From an uncultured Lewinella sp. (GTDB taxonomy: Bacteria; Bacteroidota; Bacteroidia; Chitinophagales; Saprospiraceae), in assembly GCA_913057725.1 (NCBI GenBank), contig CAJXOS010000048.1:1-41017 (forward strand): 41,017 nucleotides of DNA, in the 5' to 3' direction. Under the pieces are notes generated by a model. It made no database searches. It saw only the letters and a list, made by a program, of their open reading frames with translations, and was not told the DNA's origin. Position 1 is the stretch's first letter, and the number at the start of each line of letters is the position of its first letter. This document shows, piece by piece, positions 1-9,556 of this stretch. The translations under genes were made by a program, and so were the position numbers.

Positions 1-3000
1 TTCAACAGACGCCACTGGTAAGAAGCCAGGTAAGACTCCAACTCACGGTTAGAGTTGCTTACCGTCTCAACTTGGTTCTGACCGAATGGAGAACGCAAGA
101 AGCCATCGTCTTCTGGATCACCAGTCACAGAGTAAACGTCAATGATATTACGCGTATCCAGCAAGTTGGAAATACGCAAGTAAACGTTCAAGCCGAGGTT
201 GTTGCCAATATTGAAGTTCTTGTCGATACGCAGGTTAAGCGTAGTGTTCCATGGCTGACGAGCTCCGTTGATAGCACCAATGGTACCAATACCACCCAAT
301 TCCTGAGCTACCTGACGAGCCGTGTAAGGACGACCAGATACTGCTACGGCTTGGAAGTTGATACCGGCATTCGCTAGGATGTATGCACCCGCGATACGAG
401 GACCACTTTCTCTTGGGAAACGGTAGTCCGCTACTATATTGATACGGTGACGCTCATCGAAGTTCAGTGGGAACAACGTACGTAGGTTACCACGGTTAGT
501 CAAACCACGCTGAGACTCTGTATCTGATCCTGTACCATCAGCAAACTGAAGGGTATAGTTCGCATTCAAGCTCAAGTTGCGGGTACGACGCAAGTCATAA
601 CCGAAGGAGAATCCTTTAACGGTACCAAAGTCCTGGTTGTCGAAAGTCGTGTACTGACCAACAATAGGAACTGGGAAGAATGTACGCAACTGAATCATGT
701 CGCGCATCTCCTTATAGTAAGCAGAGATCTTGATCGCAGAAGACTGCGTCAATGCCTGCTGGAAACCTACCTCATAATCAACGGTACGCTCTGGGCGTAG
801 GCTCGCGTTACTGAAAGTCTGAGAACCGGTACGCTCTACGAAGTAGAAGTAATCCAGTGCCGTAGCAATCGTGTTGCTGTTTGGGCGCTGAACCAATACG
901 TCGTAGTGAGCGAAGAAGTTCGCCTTGTCAGAAATAGGGAACGAGAAGGCTAAACGTGGCATCACGTTGAACTGTACCTCATAATCTTCGAAAGAAGACT
1001 CTGAGTTATAATCCTCACTCTTAATGTAGTTGGCCTCGTGTGCATTTGGATCCTGATATTTAGGGAATACCAGACCAGTACGAATACCCTCAATTTCTTG
1101 AGGACCGTTTACTGGAGTACCATCTGCCTGGAACCAATTGTCGCCGTTACGGTAAGCGCGAACAGTTTCACCATTGTCTGTTTCTGTGTATACACGGAAA
1201 TCATCGCCGATGTTACCAGGAGCTTCACCACCAAAGTTGGCGTGGAAGTCGCTAGCACCTTGGATAGCGTATAGCGAGTAAGGATCTTGTAGTACCTGTG
1301 TGTTCGCATCGTAGCGGTCCAAACGTACACCTAAGCGGAAGATGATATCGCGGAAGGTGAACTTATCCTGGATGTAAGCGGAAGTATACAAAGGACGAGC
1401 AGCAGCAACTGGGAAGGTACGGATACCGTCTGCGTCACGAGCTGTAAAGAAGTCGTCGAAAGTACCATCGAACTCATTACCGAGGTAGTCATAACCGTAG
1501 TAGTCGATGATGAACTGGTCATTCAATTCCTTAGCCGAGAACATGTCCAGGCTCAATTGATCAGGAGTAAGACCATCAACATTTACGTACTCATTCAAAC
1601 CAACACCCAATGACTCACGAAGAGCACGGTAGAAACGTGCATCCTGTGGAGTAGAAAGGGTAACGTCATAGATTGGTACACTAAACAAAGGATCATCAGA
1701 GGTAACTAAATCTGGGTATAGTTCTCCGTAGGTGCCCAAGATTTCGTTGTTCTCGGGATCAATGCCCTGGATGTGTGCATTGGCGTTCTGGCGAGCAGCA
1801 GTCCACAAACGGCTTGGGTCGCGAACGTCATACTCACGGTTTGTGCGGCCTTCGTATGCAATACCAAACCGAATATTGTGACGGCCTTTTTCAGAGCCAC
1901 CAGGAAGTAGGTCAAATGATGCACTAGCGTTGAAAATGGTAATGTCGTTATCCTGATTGACAGCCCGATTATAAACCGTGCCAACGTTCTGGTGCAGATT
2001 CCATGACTCCGTGAAAATGGTATTAGTGCGGCCGTTGATCGCGAACAATTCATCTATGCTAGATACTCGTAGGTCACCGTCCTGGCCACCGCCAAAGAAG
2101 TTGTTGTAGTTGGCCAGTACAGGATTAGAGCTGTTACTGAAATCGTATCCGCGCAGTTCTTCACGGTAGTCTGAATGAGTGAAAAAGGACTCACCAGTTA
2201 TTGGGTCTGTAGTTTCGTCAAATGTGGGGATATAGTCAACATTAAACTGGCCAATGTAACCGTAGTCGAAGTAATTGTTGCCGTGGCGAGGATCCGCAAT
2301 TTCAAAAGTTTCGTTCTCATAGCTGGCTTGCAAGGTGTACATGGCATTTTGCACAACCGAAACCTTACGGTTATCATTATTGGCGTTCGTTCCTCCTAAA
2401 CGATGGCGGAAGCGGAAATTAATCCGCGTATCCCGATCGATACGTGTAGGGTTATTGTGCGAATTCAAGGTTCGCCAACTAGCTAGTGTTTCACTATTCT
2501 CATTCGGTGTAAATTGATTTTCGTCATTAAAGTAGGAACCGCTCAAGCTTACATCAATCGCCTCGTTGAAGCGAGCATCAATCTTGGCGGTGAAGTTGGC
2601 TAGTGCCTGGCTTTCAAATGGGCGTACATCTAGAGCGACTACATCATCATTGGTCAAGAAGTCAGCGGCAACGAATGGAGCACCACCTTTGGTAATGATT
2701 GGGTTAGCCTCCAGCTCGCTCAGCACATCATCCTTTACGCGAAAGACTTGTGTGGCCGAAGGGTCATCATCCAGGCGGTAGGTATAGCGACCTGCTACAC
2801 GGTACCCAAGAATCGGTTCACCCTTGTTATTCTTTAGTATTGGTCCCGATAGATTTAGTCCGATTAAGCTGTTCTGATAAGGATCAAGGTACTGGGAGGT
2901 TTCTGCTTCAATCCCACCAGAAAATTTTCGAGAAGGACCCTTAGTTGTGATAGAAACAATCCCACCCGTGACATCACCGTAGCGGGCCTCGATCCCTCCC

Positions 3001-3608
3001 GTAATTACTTGGAGTTGGTCAACCTCTGTTTCCTGGATGAGGCTACTTTGCACCCGCATGCCATCTACGTAATAGTTGGTACCATCCGGGCGTGAACCAC
3101 GGAAGTTTAGTGCTTCCCCCTCATCGGCAGTGGATATCCCAGCGGCTGTTGAGGCGATGGCGTTAATGTCGCGATAGGGAGACCTCCGGATGTCTTTTGA
3201 GGTGAAAATCTGTGTGGTAGTGACGTGATCTATGTCGATTAAGGGTACCTCATATTCACGTACCACAATTTCCTCCAGCGTCACGCCCTCTATGGAGAGC
3301 TTCGCATCAAGTTTAATGGCTTTGTCCGCGAAAACCTGTACAGCGTTGATGCGCGTAGTCTTATAGCCTAGGTAGGAAAACTCCACGTCATAGGTTCCTG
3401 GATCCAGGTTGGCGAAGTTGTAGTTGCCGTTTTCGTCGGTCAGTGTTCCCAGTTCGAGGGTGCCGTTTTGATACAGGGCAACAGAGCCCCAAATGACTGG
3501 ATTTCGGCTGTCCTCTTCTATCACTTTGCCCGATAGAGAAGCAGATTGTGCCATTAGCATGGATGCACCAAAGATGATTAGTGCGAACATTAGTAAAGAA
3601 CGTCTCAT
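1..3608 (-). CDS. TonB-dependent outer-membrane receptor (3' end beyond window)
   Basis: Outer-membrane beta-barrel that would import a ligand using TonB energy; the substrate cannot be told. I read the frame on the minus strand from ATG at 3608 and it is open to the left edge (about 1202 codons, C-terminus missing). Residues 1-20 are a signal peptide ending LMA before Q21. Residues 24-105 form a carboxypeptidase-regulatory-like domain (SLSGKVIEEDSRNPVIWGSV, later YLGYKTT). A TonB-box-like stretch EEIVVREYEVPLI lies near 112-124, followed by the plug (NFRGSRPDGTNYYVDGMRV at 168-186; ITGGIEARYGDVTGGIVSI at 202-220). The rest is aromatic-rich barrel strands such as RLGVRLDRYD and NLSLNANYTLQF. 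The size is that of the large CarboxypepD_reg/plug/barrel receptors of Bacteroidota. No SusD partner is visible inside the window. Confidence 0.9.
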   Translation of the reverse strand, partial: MRRSLLMFALIIFGASMLMAQSASLSGKVIEEDSRNPVIWGSVALYQNGTLELGTLTDENGNYNFANLDPGTYDVEFSYLGYKTTRINAVQVFADKAIKLDAKLSIEGVTLEEIVVREYEVPLIDIDHVTTTQIFTSKDIRRSPYRDINAIASTAAGISTADEGEALNFRGSRPDGTNYYVDGMRVQSSLIQETEVDQLQVITGGIEARYGDVTGGIVSITTKGPSRKFSGGIEAETSQYLDPYQNSLIGLNLSGPILKNNKGEPILGYRVAGRYTYRLDDDPSATQVFRVKDDVLSELEANPIITKGGAPFVAADFLTNDDVVALDVRPFESQALANFTAKIDARFNEAIDVSLSGSYFNDENQFTPNENSETLASWRTLNSHNNPTRIDRDTRINFRFRHRLGGTNANNDNRKVSVVQNAMYTLQASYENETFEIADPRHGNNYFDYGYIGQFNVDYIPTFDETTDPITGESFFTHSDYREELRGYDFSNSSNPVLANYNNFFGGGQDGDLRVSSIDELFAINGRTNTIFTESWNLHQNVGTVYNRAVNQDNDITIFNASASFDLLPGGSEKGRHNIRFGIAYEGRTNREYDVRDPSRLWTAARQNANAHIQGIDPENNEILGTYGELYPDLVTSDDPLFSVPIYDVTLSTPQDARFYRALRESLGVGLNEYVNVDGLTPDQLSLDMFSAKELNDQFIIDYYGYDYLGNEFDGTFDDFFTARDADGIRTFPVAAARPLYTSAYIQDKFTFRDIIFRLGVRLDRYDANTQVLQDPYSLYAIQGASDFHANFGGEAPGNIGDDFRVYTETDNGETVRAYRNGDNWFQADGTPVNGPQEIEGIRTGLVFPKYQDPNAHEANYIKSEDYNSESSFEDYEVQFNVMPRLAFSFPISDKANFFAHYDVLVQRPNSNTIATALDYFYFVERTGSQTFSNASLRPERTVDYEVGFQQALTQSSAIKISAYYKEMRDMIQLRTFFPVPIVGQYTTFDNQDFGTVKGFSFGYDLRRTRNLSLNANYTLQFADGTGSDTESQRGLTNRGNLRTLFPLNFDERHRINIVADYRFPRESGPRIAGAYILANAGINFQAVAVSGRPYTARQVAQELGGIGTIGAINGARQPWNTTLNLRIDKNFNIGNNLGLNVYLRISNLLDTRNIIDVYSVTGDPEDDGFLRSPFGQNQVETVSNSNRELESYLASYQWRLL

Positions 3609-3803
3609 AGATTCCTTTTTTGGTGGTCCGGTCTTCTATAAATCTTGGACAGTCACCAATTCAGGCTTCTTCTCGAGTACTCGAAGGGTCCTGACCGGCT
3701 TGCATCTGGTAGCCAGTTTTTCTTTGGATCAATCAAGTACAAACTAAAGAGCGCAGCACTACGATCGTCGTAGTTTGGTTTGTCCTTTCCTAATGTTGTG
3801 TAG

Positions 3804-3811
3804 CAAAAGTA
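3804..3811 (-). promoter_or_regulatory. Candidate -7 box TACTTTTG for the TonB receptor
   Basis: Exact match to the Bacteroidota -7 consensus TAnnTTTG on the minus strand. No TTG is found at the usual -33 distance. It would give a leader of about 190 nt, so the assignment is tentative. Confidence 0.35.
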
Positions 3812-3948
3812 ATTCGCTGAAGAGGGAATCCTGGGAGACAATTTTTGATAAATCAGGTTTCTGATTATTGCTTGTCTTTGGTATGAGCTGATACTTTAGG
3901 CTCTTGACAGTCAACCCTTACTATTCATTTTGCGTTGACAACAGAAAC

Positions 3949-3956
3949 TAAGTTTA
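3949..3956 (+). promoter_or_regulatory. Candidate -7 box TAAGTTTA for the DUF2461 gene
   Basis: One mismatch to TAnnTTTG, 18 nt before the ATG at 3975. TTG triplets lie upstream but closer than usual. Weak. Confidence 0.3.
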
Positions 3957-3974
3957 CCTCCGAACGATCAGACT

Positions 3975-4649
3975 ATGTCAAACACCCTTCAGCCTCAGAT
4001 TTTCGACTTTCTCAAGCAAGTAAAAGCCAATAATAATCGCGAGTGGTTTAATGCCAATAAGCCCACTTATCAGTCGGCTTATGACAACTTTAAGGCCTTT
4101 GCCAATAGCTTGCATGACCTGATGAGTATGCACGATGAGATAGAGCGAATGAGGCTACACCGAATCTATCGTGATGTTCGATTCTCGAAGGATAAAACCC
4201 CTTACAAAGCTCATTTTAGTGGCGGATTCGTTCGCGCTACGAAGTGGCGCCGTGGAGGTTACTACTTTCACATAGAGCCAGGCGCTTCATTCGTTGGAGG
4301 TGGCTTTTGGGGACCTGTTTCGGATGACTTAAAGCGTATCCGTGTTGAGTTGGCTGCTGATGCAGAACCTATGCGCCAAATTATCAATGCACCACAGTTT
4401 GTCGAGACTTTCGGTACCCTCCAAGGCGATCAGTTAAAGACTGCTCCATCTGGTTATCCAAAAGACCATCCCAATATCGATTTGCTTCGTTATAAGCAAT
4501 TCCTGATTTCCCACAAATTCACCGATGCGGAGGTGTTCTCAGACGACTTTGCCGAGAAGGTGTCCAGTGTATTCCAGGCCATGCGTCCCTTCTTCGATTA
4601 CATGAGCGATGTACTCACCACCGACGAAAATGGTGTGCCGATTGAGTAG
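3975..4649 (+). CDS. DUF2461 family protein
   Basis: A 224-aa cytosolic protein of the DUF2461 (TIGR02453) family, whose biochemical role is not established. Family hallmarks are visible: N-terminal FLKQVKANNNREWFNANKPTY (near residues 13-33), the RIYRDVRFSKDKTPYKAHF block (about 63-81) and GGYYFHIEPG with the following VGGGFWGP (about 94-115). The C-terminal part has the usual FSDDFAEKV...AMRPFFDYM helix. The length is normal for the family and the ATG fits the conserved N-terminus. It stands alone on the plus strand; its stop lies 3 bp from the convergent SGNH-like gene, so the two transcripts probably overlap at their 3' ends. No signal peptide or membrane segment is seen. Confidence 0.88.
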   Translation: MSNTLQPQIFDFLKQVKANNNREWFNANKPTYQSAYDNFKAFANSLHDLMSMHDEIERMRLHRIYRDVRFSKDKTPYKAHFSGGFVRATKWRRGGYYFHIEPGASFVGGGFWGPVSDDLKRIRVELAADAEPMRQIINAPQFVETFGTLQGDQLKTAPSGYPKDHPNIDLLRYKQFLISHKFTDAEVFSDDFAEKVSSVFQAMRPFFDYMSDVLTTDENGVPIE

Positions 4650-4652
4650 TGG

Positions 4653-5519
4653 CTAATTTGCTGTTCCGACATCCTTGTAGAGTTGTTCAGTAATACGCTC
4701 CCGGTTTTGTTCTAGGAACGCTTCTTGCCAGTGAATCTTGTCGCGGAGATACTGATCTGGGTAGTAGTGGATAGTCGAAAAATAACCATTAAACAATTGC
4801 TCAAGCATGGGGTCTGAGGCTACCTGTGCTCTTATCGCTTTCCAGTCTTGGTATTTATCACGTTGGTGCTCTGCAACAGGCGGGGATGCTAGGATAAGCT
4901 TTACCTTTTTAGATTGACAGAGTTGGTAGATTTTCTTCAGCCAATGAATAGAGAAGTCACTCAATTCTTTATCGTCTTGTTGAGAATCAATTGTAAAGTC
5001 AACTTCATCAATTGGGGCAAACCGATATGCTGGAAGTAAGTATAAGTAGGCAATAGGTTGGCGATCTAATGCCGAGGTTATACTCTTGTCTAAGTAGGAA
5101 AATTGCCCTGGAGTGAGGAAAGGTTTGACAAAATTGTTGCAGGTGCGTTTTCGATTAATGTCATGTCCAATGGTTTGTGGCAAGCACATGTAGAATACTG
5201 TAGTGAGGTGAGGGTTTGCTTCCAGCGCATTCGCAATGAGCATGTAGTTTCCTGCTGCTAATACGGATCCATTAGTGGTCAGTTGATTGGAACTATTGAA
5301 CGGAAAAAGTTGACCAGCAACACTATCTCCAACGTAGAGCGTGTCTGAATCAATGTGCTCATTTGAAGACTGAATCCGCAAATAGACGCGTGCCCAGGCC
5401 TCATCTAGGCTTTGAAAAAAGATAGGAGGAGCATACGTCAGTGCCAAGGCACAGAAGAGGTTGAGCACTAAAAAAGCACTAACCAAATAAAGCAATATTC
5501 TCCGGAGCCATTTCTTCAT
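4653..5519 (-). CDS. SGNH-hydrolase-like membrane-anchored protein, MBOAT partner
   Basis: A 288-aa protein with one N-terminal membrane anchor (about residues 8-30) and an exported domain. The domain has SGNH-like blocks: LYVGDSVAG with Gly64-Asp65-Ser66 as nucleophile candidate, AAGN near 88-91, and DKIH at 260-263 as the Asp-x-x-His pair. It starts 9 nt after the stop of the MBOAT acyltransferase gene and on the same strand, so the two are co-transcribed. In alginate and cell-wall O-acetylation systems an MBOAT protein brings the acyl group across the membrane and an SGNH/AlgX/AlgJ-like partner transfers it to a glycan. By analogy this protein is the likely transfer partner; the actual acceptor is unknown. 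Overall similarity to named families is low, so the role is inferred from motifs and context. Confidence 0.65.
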   Translation of the reverse strand: MKKWLRRILLYLVSAFLVLNLFCALALTYAPPIFFQSLDEAWARVYLRIQSSNEHIDSDTLYVGDSVAGQLFPFNSSNQLTTNGSVLAAGNYMLIANALEANPHLTTVFYMCLPQTIGHDINRKRTCNNFVKPFLTPGQFSYLDKSITSALDRQPIAYLYLLPAYRFAPIDEVDFTIDSQQDDKELSDFSIHWLKKIYQLCQSKKVKLILASPPVAEHQRDKYQDWKAIRAQVASDPMLEQLFNGYFSTIHYYPDQYLRDKIHWQEAFLEQNRERITEQLYKDVGTAN

Positions 5520-5528
5520 CGTTTTGCA

Positions 5529-6968
5529 CTAAAACTGAAAGTAGATAAAAGTAGTCTCATTGAATTTGCCATACAATAATAGCACTATAAGTAAGCTATG
5601 ATAAATACTCCAACGCACCCACCTAGGGTATTCTGTAGGGCTAATCTGTAAACCATGAGTTCTGGTCCTATGCCGCCATTCTATTACGAGCATTAGTGCA
5701 ATGGTAAATAATAGTGGAATTAGGGTTGGAATTGACTTTGGTAACTCAAAGGCATAGCCTGGGAAATTTCCGATGCTATCCAGAATTCGAAAGGCTGCCT
5801 CTAGATTTTCGGCCCGAAAAAAGACCCAAGCAATACTAACGACTAGAAAAGTGACTACTCCCTTAAGAACAGAAACGATACGAATTGGCCTGGCAAGGGA
5901 TGCAGGGAACAAGGCTGGCCATAAATAGACAGCAATAATAAAGAGCATGGCGTGCATGAGCCCCCAATAAACAAATTTCCATTCCGCGCCATGCCAGAGG
6001 CCGCTCACTAGGAAGACAGCAATGATGTTTTGTACCGTCCTTAATCTTCCCTTTCGATTACCACCCAGCGAGATATAGAGATAGTCTCGAAACCAGGCGG
6101 TCAGGGAGATATGCCACTTTTGCCAAAATTGCCGAATGTTAGTAGCAAAGTAAGGCGTGGAAAAATTCTGTGATAGTCTAAAGCCAAACAACTTTGCTGT
6201 ACCAATGGCCATATCTGAATACCCTGAGAAATCGGCGTAGATCTGAAAGGAAAACAGAAGCGCCCCCAAAAGTAGAGTCCCCCCAGAGTACTGGTCATGA
6301 AATTGAAAAATATGATCTACCAATGGTGCACATTGATCAGCAATGGCAACTTTCTTGAATAAGCCCCAGAATAACTGTTGCAGACCATCGCGTGCCTGGA
6401 GATAGGAAAAGGAACGTTGTTGATGAAACTGAGGAAGTAAGTCTTTTGCTCTTTCGATCGGCCCAGCCACAAGCTGCGGGAAAAAGCTTACAAATGCTCC
6501 AAAAGCAATCCAGTCCGTTGTTGGCTCGAGCTGTTTTCGATAGATGTCAATGGAGTAGCTTAATGTCTGAAAGGTGTAGAAGCTTATACCGACTGGGAGC
6601 GCTATCTCAAGCTGCGCAGATGTAAAAGAGTAGCCCAGGAATTGAAAAGCAGTAGCAAATGAATCAATGAAAAAGTTACAATACTTGAAAAATAGAAGCA
6701 AGCCGATGTTTACACCGATGCTAAGAGCAAGCCAACGCTTTTTGCTTTGTCGATCCGAACTCGCATGTATTTCTTGCCCTGCCCAAAAGTCTATAGCAGT
6801 GCTTAGCAAAATTAGCCCCAACAGCTGCCAGTTCCACCAAGCATAAAAGAAGTAGCTGCTCAGGAGGATTAAGACATTCTGCGCTTTACGTCGAGAAGTC
6901 CCCAACAACCAGTATAAACCGAATACTAGCGGCAAAAAAACAGCAAAATCAACGGAGTTGAAAAGCAT
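5529..6968 (-). CDS. MBOAT family O-acyltransferase (AlgI-like)
   Basis: A 479-aa polytopic membrane protein of the MBOAT family, which moves acyl groups (often acetyl) to envelope polysaccharides. Diagnostic stretches: FVSFFPQLVAGPIERAKDL (159-177), FSFQIYADFSGYSDMAIG (239-256), FWQKWHISLTAWFRDYLYI followed by SLGGNRKG (281-307), and SGLWHGAEWKFVYWGLMHA with the invariant His326 and a second His339. About ten or more hydrophobic segments are present. The start ATG at 6968 lies 32 nt after the CotH-family gene and the gene ends 9 nt before the SGNH-like gene, so all three may form one transcript. The function as O-acyltransferase is secure; the target is not. No polysaccharide biosynthesis genes are nearby. 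Confidence 0.9.
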   Translation of the reverse strand: MLFNSVDFAVFLPLVFGLYWLLGTSRRKAQNVLILLSSYFFYAWWNWQLLGLILLSTAIDFWAGQEIHASSDRQSKKRWLALSIGVNIGLLLFFKYCNFFIDSFATAFQFLGYSFTSAQLEIALPVGISFYTFQTLSYSIDIYRKQLEPTTDWIAFGAFVSFFPQLVAGPIERAKDLLPQFHQQRSFSYLQARDGLQQLFWGLFKKVAIADQCAPLVDHIFQFHDQYSGGTLLLGALLFSFQIYADFSGYSDMAIGTAKLFGFRLSQNFSTPYFATNIRQFWQKWHISLTAWFRDYLYISLGGNRKGRLRTVQNIIAVFLVSGLWHGAEWKFVYWGLMHAMLFIIAVYLWPALFPASLARPIRIVSVLKGVVTFLVVSIAWVFFRAENLEAAFRILDSIGNFPGYAFELPKSIPTLIPLLFTIALMLVIEWRHRTRTHGLQISPTEYPRWVRWSIYHSLLIVLLLYGKFNETTFIYFQF

Positions 6969-7000
6969 GTGTTAGGGACTAAGGCGTGTTACTGCAAATA

Positions 7001-9283
7001 CTATTTTTTGAGCACTTTAGTGGTGAAAATGGTCTGTCCTTCCTCCTGTATGGAAAGGAAGTACATGCCAGATGGCCCAATGAAGTTTATTTCAAATTCT
7101 TGCCCTGTCCAATCATATTGTGCTACTATTCTTCCGGCAGCATCAGTTAGATTGGCCTGGTAGGATCCGCTTTCTGGAGTATTAACCCAAATCTGCTGCG
7201 CTGTCGGATTCGGATACACATTAAATACCTGCAACTGAATTCCATTGCTTGCACTCACTGGTTCATTACTAGCACCGGGTGTGGGTGATACGACCTGAAA
7301 TGCCCCTGTGCCATTCGGCAAACGACCAATGGCTACATCACTCTCCTGTGGGCCAAACTCAGTACCGTCAATCAGTATGTTACCGGAGGCATCGGTGTCA
7401 AAGATTCCGATAAACTCACCATCTGCATCTAGCTTGAAGTTAGTGTGTAACGGCCCCTGTTCCTCATCGTCATCAGCCCAAACCAATAGAAAAGTGCCGG
7501 GCTCCAGTGTGATGTCTGGGAAGGCCCATTTAGTTGGTAAGTCTGGGTTGTCTGATAGATAGCGTCTCCCAAGGTTAATACTGGTGTTGCTATAGTTGTG
7601 GATCTCCACCCAATCATCAAACTCATCGGCTTCATCCGAAATGGTGGCATCATTACTGGCCATATATTCGTTGATGGCCAGTTGAAGCCCGCCAATACTC
7701 ACCTCCGTGGTAAAATTGCCACAGAGCGGGTGTCGCTGACTGGCACCCTCATTATCAGTGGCGGTGATGTACCAGGTAATTTCTGTAGCTTCATCAAAGG
7801 CATCAATGAATAAGCCATAAATGCCGTCATTGGCATTGCCGTCTCCGAGCTGACCGTTGTCAAGCATATTGAGGCAAGTCTCGCCAGTGCTAGGTGTTTG
7901 GTAGCAAAGTGTTATTTCGCTAATGCTTCCATTGTCCTGTGTATTTACTTGGAATGAAACTTCTTGGCCGGTACTCGGAAGGTTACTCCGAGCTTCAAAT
8001 AGATAGGGTGCCGGGTTGAGGTCTTCCAGTTGCTGAAACGCTTGATTTCGACGAGCGCTTACGAAGGCCTTGATACCATAGTCTGTATGATCGTAATCTG
8101 TTTGAGAATTGAATCCATTATTGAAGTCATCCAAATCGAAGCCATAATCCAGTGGATAGAAGTCATCCTGAGCAACAAAAGGTTCAAGAAGTGCTCGCAT
8201 CTCATCAAACTCCCCGAAAAGGCTGCTCGCATTGAAGATGGTGAGCATAAACTCTTCCACATAGTACGTGAAGCGTGCGCGATAATCAGACACCTGCAGC
8301 AGGCGGTCGATAAGTGGACGATCTTCATTGCCGGGTTTCCAATTATAGATGTCTTGCATGGTCCAGTCTACCCCCAGCCAGTCGATGCCTAGCGTGTTGT
8401 CCAAGTCATAAGGGATGTACTCAAATTTTCCTGTGGCGGTATTGTGATAGAGGTAGAAGTTGTTTTTGTTGTAGTAGCCATCCCAGTTGCCTGAAAGCAC
8501 ATCGAATGCCAGGGCACGTAGATAGGTGTCGACATTAAAAATAGCCTCTAGCTCGCAAGGCAAATCGCTCAGCTCCGTTTGCGTAAGAACACTGATAAAA
8601 TTGGCGATGTCGCTATAGTCATCTTCATCTTCATTGGTGATGAGGTCGTAGACGCGCCTACCAGAGGGGGCAATTTTATACGCTTCTGGATCTTCACCTA
8701 GGTAGGCTAAGTCAGCAGGGTAGAGGCACTTATAGAGATTACCATCCTTGTTGCCAAAGCGCCGCTCGACAAATTCTTCATCAATATGCTCCACATTAGC
8801 GTACAAGCCACGGTATTCGTCATTGATGTACAATGCAACGTGGTTCGCTCTTGGCGCTGGTACCCTCATGTCTTTCAAAAGGGCCGTGCAGATTTTTGCA
8901 CGACTGATGGTAGGGTCATTGTGCTCTCCGTTGAGATTCAGTTTTTCTAGCCCTTTCCACTGTTGACTCATAAAGGTGTTGAAAGACACCTTGAAAGATT
9001 TTTTGTCGCTAAAGCGGGACGTATTTCCGCGTAGGCGAAAGCCAATTTGCTGCACTGTGTCAGCTTCTTCGTCATCTGTGAAAATGAAGGTGGCTTCGTG
9101 TTCAAAATCACTTTCTTCATTGCCTGGTGCCAGGATTTCATCCAAGCTAGCTTGGGGAATGATGATATCCACTCTTGGGACAATCTCATCTTGAAAGGCC
9201 GTTCCACGACCGGGAAATAAATCTTGGGCGAACGCTTGAAGTGAAAGAAGTGAAAGCGCTAAGGTGGCGTAGAATAGTTTCAT
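7001..9283 (-). CDS. Secreted CotH kinase family protein with lamin-tail domain and T9SS sorting domain
   Basis: A 760-aa secreted protein. From ATG 9283 it has a clean signal peptide (MKLFYATLAL..., cut after FA before Q20). An in-frame ATG at 9295 would put four extra residues (MELS) in front and is less likely. The middle is a CotH kinase domain, an atypical protein-kinase-like fold: RLRGNTSRFSDKKSFKVSF, NLNGEHNDPTISRAKI, VEHIDEEFVERRF, NWDGYYNKNNFYLY and IPYDLDNTLG, which carries the probable metal-binding Asp pair. After a linker domain comes a lamin-tail domain (INEYMASN...WVEIHN through GRLPNGTGAF). The C-terminus is a type A T9SS sorting domain (VYPNPTAQQ ... GMYFLSIQ ... TKVLKK). CotH phosphorylates spore-coat proteins in Bacillus; the substrate in Bacteroidota is unknown. 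It is first in a possible operon with the MBOAT and SGNH genes. Confidence 0.9.
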   Translation of the reverse strand: MKLFYATLALSLLSLQAFAQDLFPGRGTAFQDEIVPRVDIIIPQASLDEILAPGNEESDFEHEATFIFTDDEEADTVQQIGFRLRGNTSRFSDKKSFKVSFNTFMSQQWKGLEKLNLNGEHNDPTISRAKICTALLKDMRVPAPRANHVALYINDEYRGLYANVEHIDEEFVERRFGNKDGNLYKCLYPADLAYLGEDPEAYKIAPSGRRVYDLITNEDEDDYSDIANFISVLTQTELSDLPCELEAIFNVDTYLRALAFDVLSGNWDGYYNKNNFYLYHNTATGKFEYIPYDLDNTLGIDWLGVDWTMQDIYNWKPGNEDRPLIDRLLQVSDYRARFTYYVEEFMLTIFNASSLFGEFDEMRALLEPFVAQDDFYPLDYGFDLDDFNNGFNSQTDYDHTDYGIKAFVSARRNQAFQQLEDLNPAPYLFEARSNLPSTGQEVSFQVNTQDNGSISEITLCYQTPSTGETCLNMLDNGQLGDGNANDGIYGLFIDAFDEATEITWYITATDNEGASQRHPLCGNFTTEVSIGGLQLAINEYMASNDATISDEADEFDDWVEIHNYSNTSINLGRRYLSDNPDLPTKWAFPDITLEPGTFLLVWADDDEEQGPLHTNFKLDADGEFIGIFDTDASGNILIDGTEFGPQESDVAIGRLPNGTGAFQVVSPTPGASNEPVSASNGIQLQVFNVYPNPTAQQIWVNTPESGSYQANLTDAAGRIVAQYDWTGQEFEINFIGPSGMYFLSIQEEGQTIFTTKVLKK

Positions 9284-9418
9284 AGAAAGTTCCATTTCAA
9301 TTTCAATAAAACACTAAAGCAAAGTGAAGTCGAACCAGGAATGATTCTGAGACTAAAGGAGGATATAGTAGGTGGTGAAAAAGTCCTTGTTAAGCACCTG
9401 AATTGATAACTGCCGATA

Positions 9419-9478
9419 GAACTATAGTCGTCTTACCGTGCGGGGATAACCATGCATTCTAGCCATGACTATAGGTTC
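9419..9478. repeat. Long-spacer imperfect inverted repeat
   Basis: GAACTATAGTC (9419-9429) pairs with GACTATAGGTTC (9467-9478) except for one bulged base, with a 37-nt spacer. It lies in the 273-bp region (9284-9556) between the transporter's stop codon and the start of the CotH gene, which otherwise holds nothing I can identify. It could fold in RNA or be a protein site. Confidence 0.5.
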
Positions 9479-9556
9479 GTTATGTCCTTTCAGCGGTCCA
9501 CTTACCTAAGCAAAAATCCTTCTATTAGCCTAGGACCTAAAATTAATACATTTTCA

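Larger units (their letters stand above)
3609..3974. promoter_or_regulatory. 366-bp divergent intergenic region between receptor and DUF2461 gene
   Basis: No gene is supported here. It contains a 12-bp palindrome TCGAGTACTCGA (3673-3684) and a 7-bp inverted repeat ACTACGA/TCGTAGT with a 3-nt loop (3758-3774). Both would lie in the receptor's long 5' leader if transcription starts from the -7 box at 3804-3811. The leader could be regulatory, but no known riboswitch is recognised. Confidence 0.5.

Noticed and set aside
72..3747. Many short open frames on both strands in the receptor gene
   Set aside because: All overlap the long receptor frame that I translated continuously; they have no domains.
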